From Methanophagales virus PBV300 (lineage: Viruses; Taleaviricota; Tokiviricetes; Maximonvirales): DNA of 41,525 nt. The notes under the pieces were generated by a model, which did no database searches, was not told the origin of the DNA, and was given only the letters and a program-made list of their open reading frames with translations. Positions within the stretch are counted from its first letter, which is position 1, and every line of letters begins with the position of its first letter. Below, piece after piece: positions 24,517 through 30,931 of the stretch. The stretch is from NCBI RefSeq assembly GCF_027090495.1, contig NC_074636.1, one strand, 5' to 3'. The position numbers and the translations under genes were made by a program.

Positions 24517-25716
24517 TCATCCACGAACTACTGATGCCACTTCCCTTAATATATTTTCTTCCAATCCCCATCTTTTATATTTTAAAAACAGGTCGTCTTC
24601 TGTAAGTGCCTTCTTCCATTCTTTTGTGCGTCCCCACTCCTCTGGCTTCTTCTCCTCCGCAGGAGGATGCCCCAAATATGCGAGCTCCTGTGCGAAGTTT
24701 ATATACATCATCCGCATCTGTGCAATGACACCATGCCTGTCAAGCACCCTCTTCACCCTGTTAATAACCCTCTGAAGTTTGACTTGATGACCCCCACCTT
24801 TCCAATGCATATCATCTCGCTTACGCATCCAAACTATGCGCTGCATGTTTATCGGAAAGGTAACAGGCGGAGGTTGACTGCTCCCTAAGACAGTTGTAGG
24901 ATAAGGAACTGTCAAAGTGAGACCGCCAACTCGGTTTCTGAAGTCCTCAAGCCTTTTAACGAACTCGTCTGAACACTGCTTCATCCAATCAAAGTCTATT
25001 CCCTCCTCCTTTGAGATAACTCTTGCGTAATCCACCCTCGCAAAGTCAACATGACACTCGTAAAGATGATGCGTTTCTGCCGTTTTCTCCGTTTTCCAAT
25101 CTGTAAACGACCTCGCAGTTATGTGGGATGCGGATGTCTTTCTCTCTCCTACAATTGCGACATCAACAATTGCGAAGCCGACATAGGAGGTGAAAAACGC
25201 CTTCGCCTCCACTATTGCCCATGTGTCAAATAAACCTTCCGCATATTCCTCTCTTATTCCCCTGTTCGCAAGCATATCCCTCATATATTCGTGAATTGTC
25301 CGCAGTGTTTTGCCCCCGCTCTTATACTCAGGGATGCATTTCTCCACCGCTTTATAGTGAAAATCCCATACCGCCCCCTCCAAGTGGAACGGTGAGACCT
25401 GTTCTGGGTCTAATATTGATTCATCATACTTTGATTTGTCATAAACCGCTTTCTCTATAACCGTAATCACGGGAGTGAATTCGGGCAGCGGGAAATGCAA
25501 AGCGGATAAATCCAAATGATAATCAAGGGAGAGTTTTATATCCAGAAGCATTCTTATGTAAACACTCCAATCCGAATTAGCGAAAATTTTAGGAAGCATG
25601 ATGTTCCATCTCAACATGCTCAAGCCTCTTCCTATGTCAGATGCGGGAGAGTTATCCACATAGCGTAGCTTTCTGCCAATGGGCGTCAGACGAGAGCCTG
25701 CCTCTTCCCCTCCCAT
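24517..25716 (-). CDS. Large protein with C-terminal MCP-type domain (second capsid-family protein)
   Basis: 399 residues. The C-terminal ~100 residues align by eye with the MCP: VLDRHGVIAQMRMMYINFAQ matches ILDDEGVVANMRVMYLNFAR, and YKRWGLEENILREVASVV matches FTTYGLDPSILDKIVKMV. The first ~290 residues form an extra domain with mixed structure (DISLD-like helices, then TVPYPTTVLGSSQPPPV) that I do not recognise. It is probably a minor capsid or terminal protein built on the capsid fold. The ATG at 25716 has GAGGAGGGGG upstream. It lies 27 bp below the glycosyltransferase gene, within the virion core cluster. Confidence 0.75.
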   Translation of the reverse strand: MGGEEAGSRLTPIGRKLRYVDNSPASDIGRGLSMLRWNIMLPKIFANSDWSVYIRMLLDIKLSLDYHLDLSALHFPLPEFTPVITVIEKAVYDKSKYDESILDPEQVSPFHLEGAVWDFHYKAVEKCIPEYKSGGKTLRTIHEYMRDMLANRGIREEYAEGLFDTWAIVEAKAFFTSYVGFAIVDVAIVGERKTSASHITARSFTDWKTEKTAETHHLYECHVDFARVDYARVISKEEGIDFDWMKQCSDEFVKRLEDFRNRVGGLTLTVPYPTTVLGSSQPPPVTFPINMQRIVWMRKRDDMHWKGGGHQVKLQRVINRVKRVLDRHGVIAQMRMMYINFAQELAYLGHPPAEEKKPEEWGRTKEWKKALTEDDLFLKYKRWGLEENILREVASVVRG

Positions 25717-25743
25717 TTCATCATCCCCCTCCTCACATATTCC

Positions 25744-26862
25744 TTATGCTTCTTCCTCAATTTCCCTCAAGCTCTTCTCAACAGGAACTACCTGCTCCTT
25801 CACATTGAAGCCGAGAAGCCTCAAAAGACTCGGATATATGCGTCTGTAATCCCACTTGTGAGCATGCTCAAAAGCCATCTCGCAGTAATTATCATATTCC
25901 TCCCTGTTATTCATGCGGATGTCTGCCGCATATTCCATCATTTCTGCGAGTATGTCCATAGTATAGACATGAAACAGCCATGTTTGGACGCCAGCATTTC
26001 TCACCTCTATTTCCTCCATGTAGCTCCATGTAAAGTTGAAGTCCTGTGATGAAAACTCCGATAGAGGAGGCATCCACGCATGCAAAACGGGTCTCCCGAC
26101 TGCATTTCCCTCCAGAAGAGGCAAGCCGAAACCTTCTGAAAAGGTCGGGAACACGATATAATCCGCCGCCGCCATCAGCTCAAGAACTCGTTGGTATGGA
26201 AGAGAGCCTGTCGTCGCCTCTATGAAGCACCGCTTTTTCACACCCTCCATAGTCATTAAGTCTTTAACAGATTCGTCAGTAATCATGAAAAGCAATATAT
26301 CATTGCGTCCTTTCACCTCTAAATACTTAAACGCTTGCAGTAGTCCTTGAACATTCTTGCGTGGGTCGTGTCTTCCATTATATAAGAACACACAGTAATC
26401 GTCCAAATTTACACCATACTTCTCCGATAGGTGCTTCCGAACCGTCTTTCTTTGTTTTATTGCGTTCTTGCAACGCTCAATATCTACTGCATGATGCACG
26501 ACATCTTCAACATTCAAACCTGCGTTCACGAGACACTGCCGAACAAACTCGGATACGGCGACGAACCGCAGGCGTGGTATGTTTGAGCTTATGAACATAG
26601 ATTTTGTGGGCATTCCCTCTATGGTGACATAGGCAGCGTGAGGCTTTGATGTGTTCAATGCGGGTGCAACTGCATCAGAAAGGAACTGTGGCGCTGCTAA
26701 TGTGAGCCACAGAAAGGCATCTGCATCTGTCCATGTGTCTGGAACTGTTATGGAATTCTTTATTTCGCACTCTATTCCGTTCTCTTCGCACAGCTGTCTT
26801 ATGAGGTTCGCTTGGTTTAGAGTGCTTACCGCTATGAGCGGAGAAAACAGCAACCTTGCCAT
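25744..26862 (-). CDS. Glycosyltransferase, GT4-like (GT-B fold)
   Basis: 372 residues. The C-terminal half shows FLYNGRHDPRKNVQGLLQAF (donor-binding Arg/Lys) and ADYIVFPTFSEGFGLPLLEG, the classical EGFGLPLLE motif of GT4 enzymes. The ATG at 26862 has no SD but lies about 28 nt from a TATA box (TATTTAAATA, 26886-26895), so it is probably leaderless. It is encoded beside the MCP and the capsid-domain protein, suggesting that it glycosylates virion proteins; this is inference. About 18% of the rudivirus-style gene set is usually sugar enzymes, and this is one of three glycosyltransferases here. Confidence 0.9.
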   Translation of the reverse strand: MARLLFSPLIAVSTLNQANLIRQLCEENGIECEIKNSITVPDTWTDADAFLWLTLAAPQFLSDAVAPALNTSKPHAAYVTIEGMPTKSMFISSNIPRLRFVAVSEFVRQCLVNAGLNVEDVVHHAVDIERCKNAIKQRKTVRKHLSEKYGVNLDDYCVFLYNGRHDPRKNVQGLLQAFKYLEVKGRNDILLFMITDESVKDLMTMEGVKKRCFIEATTGSLPYQRVLELMAAADYIVFPTFSEGFGLPLLEGNAVGRPVLHAWMPPLSEFSSQDFNFTWSYMEEIEVRNAGVQTWLFHVYTMDILAEMMEYAADIRMNNREEYDNYCEMAFEHAHKWDYRRIYPSLLRLLGFNVKEQVVPVEKSLREIEEEA

Positions 26863-26885
26863 ACATTATACCTGATGCGACACAG

Positions 26886-26895
26886 TATTTAAATA
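26886..26895 (-). promoter_or_regulatory. TATA box of the 26862 glycosyltransferase operon
   Basis: TATTTAAATA, centred about 28 nt from the ATG at 26862, the spacing expected for a leaderless archaeal transcript. A palindrome lies directly upstream. Confidence 0.7.
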
Positions 26896-26901
26896 TTTCG
26901 T

Positions 26902-26926
26902 GAAGTTCGTGAGGCTCACGAAGTTC
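26902..26926. promoter_or_regulatory. 25-bp imperfect palindrome upstream of a TATA box (candidate operator)
   Basis: GAAG-TTCGTGAG-G-CTCACGAA-GTTC. The inner 17 bases are perfectly symmetrical about the central G; only one outer base pair fails. It lies 6 bp upstream (minus-strand sense) of the TATA box at 26886-26895 and downstream of the MCP terminator, a position suited to an activator or repressor. Confidence 0.55.
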
Positions 26927-26938
26927 ATTACAAAGTTG

Positions 26939-26946
26939 AAAAAAAA
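26939..26946 (-). terminator. Probable MCP terminator (T8)
   Basis: A run of eight T on the minus strand, 56 bp downstream of the MCP stop codon. Archaeal transcription often ends at such T-runs. It separates the MCP unit from the glycosyltransferase promoter. Confidence 0.6.
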
Positions 26947-27002
26947 GAGGGGAAGAAATTACGACACATTACGACCTCGCAGCCGTGCCTGTGTCAGCGT
27001 GT

Positions 27003-27374
27003 CTATGCGCCGTATGCGACCATGCCGATGACCATCTTCACTATCTTGTCAAGGATGGACGGGTCTAAGCCGTATGTGGTGAACTTCGCCTTCTCAGCCG
27101 CTGCAATCTTCTGCAAAGCCACACCGCTCTGATGACCAGAAGCACGCACAAGCGTCCTTGCGAAGTTCAGATACATCACCCTCATGTTCGCAACGACGCC
27201 CTCGTCGTCAAGAATGCCCCTCACCGCAATCTCCACATCAGTCAGCGTCTTCTGGTATTCCTCCTGCCCGTCAAGCATCGCTGGCTTCCTTGCCTCAAAC
27301 TTGCTGCGGACAACATCGGGAATTACTGCAAGGTCGTAGTTTCGCACCCTCTTATCATAGTTCCTGTATGGCAT
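27003..27374 (-). CDS. Major capsid protein, rod-shaped archaeal virus type (Tokiviricetes-like)
   Basis: 123 residues, close to the rudivirus coat protein length (about 134). An N-terminal basic arm (YRNYDKRVRNYD) precedes helices. The core ILDDEGVVANMRVMYLNFAR (54-73) and KFTTYGLDPSILDKIVKMV (98-116) reproduce the pattern I know from rudiviral coat proteins (a G..G..R..Y..Y/F helix followed by YG..P.ILD..V..I), which wrap DNA as a helical-bundle dimer. Other support: a perfect SD (GGAGGTGATG), its own promoter region and T8 terminator, as expected for an abundant virion protein. Three other proteins in the genome share this domain. The assignment is by pattern, not by a search. Confidence 0.82.
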   Translation of the reverse strand: MPYRNYDKRVRNYDLAVIPDVVRSKFEARKPAMLDGQEEYQKTLTDVEIAVRGILDDEGVVANMRVMYLNFARTLVRASGHQSGVALQKIAAAEKAKFTTYGLDPSILDKIVKMVIGMVAYGA

Positions 27375-27446
27375 CTTTCCACATCACCTCCCTTTACTTT
27401 TTTAACCGCAACCTTTTTTAAGTGAAAAACGATTATAAATAAGGCG
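27375..27446. promoter_or_regulatory. Divergent promoter of the MCP and the 27447 gene
   Basis: A GGAGGTGATG SD precedes the MCP start on the minus strand, with TTAAAAAA-type boxes further upstream. Read on the plus strand, TTTTTTAAGTG near 27411-27421 and ATTATAAATAAGG at 27431-27443 precede the ATG at 27447. AT-rich throughout. Confidence 0.6.
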
Positions 27447-28109
27447 ATGAGTGCGGAAAAAAATCTCGCCGCTGGGAGAAAAAATATGAACGAGGGTGGA
27501 GCGAGAAGGCGTCTGGTAAATATTGAGGGCGAATCATTCACAGATGACCTCAACCGTGACAAGTGTCCGAAAGAATCGCCAAACAAAGCGCTGGAAGAAG
27601 TGCCAAAATTAGAAAATAAAGAGAGATTTCGTCCTTCACGCTATCTGGCGGAAAACAAAAACGACGATATGCTTAAAGCAGGTTTTTTCAAGAGGTTTGA
27701 AGAAGAGCCACAGTTCGGAAACAGAGAGAGGTTCGTCGTTCTTCAGAAGCCCGCTTCAGAGTTTCAGATGACATACATAGACAGGGTGCTTGAAAGTTCA
27801 ATACTTGATGAGAACCTCACGAGGCAGATTGCGGAGATTTTGGCAAGGAAGAGGTGGAGAAGGGCGATTGCAGCAATAGAACAGGGCGTAAGATACATCA
27901 TGTCGTATTTGCCAGATTACTCAATAACGCTCAGAAAGTTCTATTCAAGCGACCCTGTGATAGTTGTGATGGCAGTATACTGGAAAGAAGACAGAAGAGT
28001 TTATGAGATGCTGTGTGATTTGCTCCAGTATCCGTCAATAAAAGAGCAGGAATCAACATTTGAGATAATTGTGAGAAAAATAAGGGAAAAAATAGAAGAG
28101 AAGAAGTAG
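27447..28109 (+). CDS. Unknown protein, basic N-terminus and helical C-terminus
   Basis: 220 residues. The N-terminal ~100 residues look disordered and charged (LAAGRKNMNEGGARRRLVN; PKLENKERFRPSRYLAENKN), with two similar segments ENKERFRPSRY and GNRERFVVLQKP. The C-terminal half is helical (LARKRWRRAIAAIEQGVRYIMSYL; YEMLCDLLQYPSIKEQE). It is a single plus-strand gene divergent from the MCP and convergent with the resolvase gene (stops 1 bp apart). No SD at ATG 27447; probably leaderless. No family recognised; location beside the MCP suggests a virion or assembly role. Confidence 0.75.
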   Translation: MSAEKNLAAGRKNMNEGGARRRLVNIEGESFTDDLNRDKCPKESPNKALEEVPKLENKERFRPSRYLAENKNDDMLKAGFFKRFEEEPQFGNRERFVVLQKPASEFQMTYIDRVLESSILDENLTRQIAEILARKRWRRAIAAIEQGVRYIMSYLPDYSITLRKFYSSDPVIVVMAVYWKEDRRVYEMLCDLLQYPSIKEQESTFEIIVRKIREKIEEKK

Positions 28110-28110
28110 A

Positions 28111-28449
28111 TTAATCGTTTTCGCATGCGGGAGAGCGCCACAGCACCACTTCCTCTTCTGTTATCTCCTTCCCCTCTTCTATTCTACGCATGAACACCGC
28201 CTCAACGCACACATTGAGCAAGTTATGGATGCGTTGTGCGAGTTCAATCAGCGCTTTCTCCTCTGATGGTAGCAGAGTTCTTTTCTTTCCTTTCTGAAGT
28301 TTCGCCTGCACCAGTTTTATTTTTCTCTCCGTGATGATTAATAGGTCGGCAGCACCTTTTGAGGCGGGGGAGCGCCACACAACCGCTCCCCTCCGCCTCC
28401 ATCTTTCTGCTATCCGATACTCATACGCTCTCCCTCTTTTGTAGGACAT
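28111..28449 (-). CDS. hjc: Holliday-junction resolvase, archaeal Hjc type
   Basis: 112 residues with the archaeal Hjc pattern: KRGRAYEYRIAERW (catalytic Glu10), GAVVWRSPASKGAADLLI (Asp35) and KLVQAK (Q48xK50), the PD-(D/E)xK core, with Gln in place of the second acidic residue as in some Hjc proteins. It cleaves four-way junctions; rudiviruses use such an enzyme to resolve replicative concatemers or hairpin-linked ends, which fits the ITRs here. The C-terminal ~45 residues go beyond the core. Its start overlaps the Cys-rich upstream gene by 29 bp. Confidence 0.9.
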   Translation of the reverse strand: MSYKRGRAYEYRIAERWRRRGAVVWRSPASKGAADLLIITERKIKLVQAKLQKGKKRTLLPSEEKALIELAQRIHNLLNVCVEAVFMRRIEEGKEITEEEVVLWRSPACEND

Positions 28450-28714
28450 CTTCGTATCGCCTCGTCAGTTTCTCCCACTCCTTCGGGTCGCACCACAGCA
28501 CCGCACCGCACTTTCCCCTGATGTTGCACCGTCTTTTGAAGATTTCGCAATCACTGAGAATGCACCACAGCACTATTTCGCATCCTCTTCTGATGCACTG
28601 CTCACACGGATACCCCAAGTCGCAGTCTTCACACCCATATATGACACACTCTTTGCACGCTTTATTCAGCGTTTCCTCTTCCCTTTCTGTATAAGAGCCT
28701 GTAAAGGTAGACAC
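28421..28714 (-). CDS. Cys-rich protein (12 Cys in 97 residues)
   Basis: 97 residues with twelve cysteines, mostly as CxxC, CxxxxC and C..C pairs (CKECVIYGCEDCDLGYPCEQ; CIRRGCEIVLWCILSDCEIF; CNIRGKCGAVLWCDP). Two internal segments (GCEIVLWCILSDCE and KCGAVLWCDPKEWE) look like a repeat. Probably binds two or more zinc ions or an Fe-S cluster. The start is GTG 28714, with AGGAGGGGAGG upstream; there is no internal Met, so the 53-bp overlap with the OB-like gene is required. It lies directly upstream of hjc with a 29-bp overlap, so it may work with the resolvase. Family unknown. Confidence 0.7.
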   Translation of the reverse strand: MSTFTGSYTEREEETLNKACKECVIYGCEDCDLGYPCEQCIRRGCEIVLWCILSDCEIFKRRCNIRGKCGAVLWCDPKEWEKLTRRYEDVLQKRESV

Positions 28715-29042
28715 TTGCGCCTCCCCTCCTGATTATTCTGTCAAGGATTATCTGAATTTCGCATCCTTCGGTGATTTTCCCTTCGTCAATACCCCTTCTG
28801 ATGAGTCTTGAAAGATTGGTATGTGCTGGCGTCTCAAACTCCTCGCCATCTTCGGTTGCGACGATGAGAGAGGTGTATGCTCTGCTCCCGAATGTGCGTT
28901 CCCTTATTTCTATAACCGTTCCTTTGAGCGCATCTCCTTCTTCTTGAGGCTTCCACACTGTCGGAAACGCCCTTATCTCTTCCCACTCTTCCTCCTCATC
29001 CTCCGAAGAGGAAGAAGACTGCGGCAGGTTCAATTCCTTCAT
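28662..29042 (-). CDS. Probable OB-fold protein (SSB-like candidate)
   Basis: 126 residues. An acidic Ser-rich start (SSSSSEDEEEEWEEI) precedes a beta-rich domain: VWKPQEEGDALKGTVIEIRE, then SLIVATEDGEEFETPAHTNL, then EGCEIQIILDRIIRRGG, a strand order and spacing typical of small OB-fold single-strand-binding or helix-destabilising proteins of phages. No other SSB candidate is visible, and the resolvase lies two genes downstream, so a replication or recombination role is reasonable. The ATG at 29042 follows GGAGGTGGGAAGAGG. The identification is by pattern only. Confidence 0.55.
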   Translation of the reverse strand: MKELNLPQSSSSSEDEEEEWEEIRAFPTVWKPQEEGDALKGTVIEIRERTFGSRAYTSLIVATEDGEEFETPAHTNLSRLIRRGIDEGKITEGCEIQIILDRIIRRGGASVYLYRLLYRKGRGNAE

Positions 29043-29120
29043 CCTCTTCCCACCTCCTTCTTTTCCTCCCCTTCTTCTTCCTGCTCCTCTCCTCTCCTCT
29101 CTCCTCTCCTTCTTCCTCTC

Positions 29121-29570
29121 TCATTTTTCCCTCCTCTTTTGCCTGAGTGAGTGTGAGAGAGCGTTCAAAAAATTGTAGAAAGAGGAGGTAGAGACTATGT
29201 ATGCGGTCTTCTCTCCGTTGTCCTCGTCATCATTTTCCTTAACGAGCAGCATATACTCCGCCTCTTCATCTGAACTGCCGAGATTGAAATCCTCTAAGAC
29301 AGGGTTCATTGCCATGATTGCCATGAAAGTCACCCAGTCGGATGTGAATTCCTCAAATGAAAGGTTGCGTCGCAGTGTCGCCACTATGCATTCGTCGCCC
29401 ACGCACTCCCACCATGCGAACCACCATAGTGCGTCTTCAACATCAAGGCGCTCTTTGTAGTCGTAAGGAAGGGTGATTTCCAGAACCGCACTGACCTCAA
29501 TAGGTATCTCCTCGCTTCCAGCAGGCAGTAAGGTGAACATTTTGAGCGGGTAGTTCCTCTTTTTCAGCAC
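29121..29570 (-). CDS. Acidic protein of unknown function
   Basis: 149 residues. Mixed fold: FTLLPAGSEEIPIEVSAVLEITLPYDY (beta), then DALWWFAWWECVGDECIVATL (Trp-rich), then an acidic stretch near 100-118. The start is taken as GTG 29570 (GAGGAGGGGGTGACC upstream); ATG 29540 is possible. A purine-rich 78-bp spacer (29043-29120) separates it from the next gene. No family recognised. It is part of a minus-strand cluster of small regulators and DNA-repair genes. Confidence 0.65.
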   Translation of the reverse strand: MLKKRNYPLKMFTLLPAGSEEIPIEVSAVLEITLPYDYKERLDVEDALWWFAWWECVGDECIVATLRRNLSFEEFTSDWVTFMAIMAMNPVLEDFNLGSSDEEAEYMLLVKENDDEDNGEKTAYIVSTSSFYNFLNALSHSLRQKRREK

Positions 29571-29576
29571 TGTCGG

Positions 29577-29735
29577 TCACCCCCTCCTCAGTGAAAATCT
29601 CCTCCACGCTTCTGAGAGGAAGAGGTCAAGTGTAAAATCGTCGTCAATCGTTTGTGATGCCTCCTCAATTATGCTGACGAGTTCCTCTACCGTTGTTGTT
29701 TCGTTAATTCTGCTCAGCAGTTCCTTTATTCCCAT
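29577..29735 (-). CDS. Very small helical protein
   Basis: 52 residues, MGIKELLSRINETTTVEELV onwards, entirely helical with an acidic middle (DDDFTLDLFLSEAW) and basic end. The ATG at 29735 follows AAGGTGAGAGAA; longer in-frame starts overlap the wHTH gene more and lack an SD. It overlaps the wHTH gene by 32 bp and ends 6 bp before the next start, so it is translationally linked to both. Function unknown. Confidence 0.6.
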   Translation of the reverse strand: MGIKELLSRINETTTVEELVSIIEEASQTIDDDFTLDLFLSEAWRRFSLRRG

Positions 29736-29982
29736 TTCTCTCACCTTCATTCGTCGGCAAGGTGAGGTAATCAAGCCCGCTGGCGGTTATTCTCACATAT
29801 ATGCCGTCCTCTTTGAGAAATACTTTTACGAGTCCGTGTTCTTTGAGGAACTCAATGACTGTTCTAATTGTCTCTGGAGTGAGTGAAACCCTGCGGTATA
29901 ACTCTGTGAGTTTGTGTTCTTCGGTGTCCGCAAGAATCTCTAATAATCTATCAATCTCTTTGAGAGCGTCTTTTCTTCCCAT
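29704..29982 (-). CDS. Winged-helix DNA-binding protein
   Basis: 92 residues. HKLTELYRRVSLTPETIRTVIEFLKEHGLVKVF has the helix-turn-helix and wing layout of small archaeal winged-helix regulators, followed by ITASGLDYLTL, the usual wing-to-helix end. The C-terminus is polar (NEGERNGNKGTAEQN). The ATG at 29982 follows GCGTGATGCCCCT. It lies 7 bp below the 126-residue gene. Probably an early or late transcription switch for the viral operons; targets unknown. The palindromes at 26902 and 39125 are possible binding sites, which is speculation. Confidence 0.75.
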   Translation of the reverse strand: MGRKDALKEIDRLLEILADTEEHKLTELYRRVSLTPETIRTVIEFLKEHGLVKVFLKEDGIYVRITASGLDYLTLPTNEGERNGNKGTAEQN

Positions 29983-29989
29983 AGGGGCA

Positions 29990-30370
29990 TCACGCTCCGT
30001 ATGTCACGACCTCACGCCTTGTCGGTATGCCAAGCGCACTGAGGCGGAAATCTATGACCGCTCTGACGAGCCTGAAGTGCTTTTTCACATACGAGGCGGG
30101 AACGAATATTCTACCCTCTTCGGTGTCTATGTATATCGGAATACCTTTCGCATTCGGCTCGTCTCTGCGGAAAACAACGAGCTCCTTGCCATTCACTCGC
30201 CTCCTCTTAACGACATACCTGTGCTGCGGGTATTTCTCATTCAGCTCATCAGCAGCCTTTTTGATGTCGTCGTATGTCAGTTTAATCTCTGTTGCGGGAG
30301 TAATCCTTATGATGCGACCAGCTGAGTGTCTGCGAACCTCAAAGTCCTTGAAAGCCTCAAGCAGTTTCAC
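29990..30370 (-). CDS. Small basic protein of unknown function
   Basis: 126 residues. Basic and beta-rich (HSAGRIIRITPATEIKL; HRYVVKRRRVNGKELVVF), then a C-terminal segment ASYVKKHFRLVRAVIDFRLSA that looks helical and basic. A DNA- or RNA-binding role would fit the charge, but no fold is certain. The start is GTG 30370, overlapping the upstream coiled-coil gene by 14 bp, with GGTGGTGAAAG in front. It lies between the coiled-coil gene and the wHTH gene in one operon. Confidence 0.7.
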   Translation of the reverse strand: MKLLEAFKDFEVRRHSAGRIIRITPATEIKLTYDDIKKAADELNEKYPQHRYVVKRRRVNGKELVVFRRDEPNAKGIPIYIDTEEGRIFVPASYVKKHFRLVRAVIDFRLSALGIPTRREVVTYGA

Positions 30371-30632
30371 CTTTCACCACCCCCTTGCTCCGCAGAAACT
30401 CCCACCTCTTTTCCATACCTTCACTCAGGAGGCTCTTTGCTTCTTCCGTAGTGATTTCGCCACGCTCAAGCATCTCTGTGAGTTTGCTCACTGCCTCATA
30501 GTCTCTGTGAGCAGCGTCAAGTTCTCTGTGAAGTCTCTCCATCTTACGACGCTTCGCCGCTGTGAGCTTGCGGTATTCCCAGAGGAGATGTCGTCGCTCC
30601 ACATCCCCTTCCTCCACATCCTCACGAGCCAT
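30357..30632 (-). CDS. Charged coiled-coil protein, paralogue of the left terminal gene
   Basis: 91 residues from the ATG at 30632 (preceded by GGAGGTGAGCGTGAGG). The segment LLWEYRKLTAAKRRKMERLH through MLERGEITTEEAKSLLSE matches residues ~18-78 of the gene at 64-312. Its N-terminus (MAREDVEEGDVERR) differs from the ITR-derived start of that gene, so it probably shows the ancestral N-terminus. The upstream region also resembles the ITR promoter. First gene of the operon that continues with the basic protein and wHTH regulator. Confidence 0.8.
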   Translation of the reverse strand: MAREDVEEGDVERRHLLWEYRKLTAAKRRKMERLHRELDAAHRDYEAVSKLTEMLERGEITTEEAKSLLSEGMEKRWEFLRSKGVVKGETA

Positions 30633-30673
30633 TTCCTCACGCTCACCTCCGATTAGAGAATACACTAATAGAG

Positions 30674-30700
30674 TATTTAAATATATCACTCATTTAAAGA
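30674..30700 (-). promoter_or_regulatory. Promoter with an ITR-terminus-like box
   Basis: Minus strand: TCTTTAAATGA (30700-30690), identical to the first 11 bases of the genome, followed by TATATTTAAATA (30685-30674). The TCTTTAAATGA-to-GGAGGTGA distance is 50 nt here and 49 nt in the ITR. It drives the coiled-coil paralogue at 30632. Confidence 0.6.
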
Positions 30701-30733
30701 AAAATTTAAAATAAGCGTTAATTATTTAAAGTC

Positions 30734-30931
30734 TCATTTGCGGGGGTAAAGTCTTATTACTTTGATGATGCAGTCTTCTCTATAAACGAGGTATGCCTTC
30801 TCTCTTCTGATGCCGTATGGGTTTTTATATCTGGACAGGATGAAGATGATTGCTGTTGCACACATGTCTGCGAGGCTCAGCAACTTCTCCTTCATACGAA
30901 AATCCTTCATATCCGAGAGGTGTTTGCTCAT
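30734..30931 (-). CDS. Small protein of unknown function
   Basis: 65 residues; a helical start (SDMKDFRMKEKLLSLADMCA), a short hydrophobic stretch (TAIIFILSRY) and a basic beta-like end (KAYLVYREDCIIKVIRLYPRK). The ATG at 30931 overlaps the stop of the upstream HTH gene (ATGA) and has AAGGAGGGG in front, so it is clearly translated with it. Last gene of the minus operon starting at 33530. No family recognised. Confidence 0.7.
   Translation of the reverse strand: MSKHLSDMKDFRMKEKLLSLADMCATAIIFILSRYKNPYGIRREKAYLVYREDCIIKVIRLYPRK

Noticed and set aside
29043-29120. Possible short gene in the purine-rich spacer
   Set aside because: A minus-strand frame exists but encodes only low-complexity Glu/Arg/Lys and has no defined start; it reads as a spacer with an SD for the next gene.
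29801-30656. Plus-strand ORFs of 174 and 209 codons
   Set aside because: Antisense to the wHTH, basic and coiled-coil genes, which have good SDs and overlapping stops/starts.
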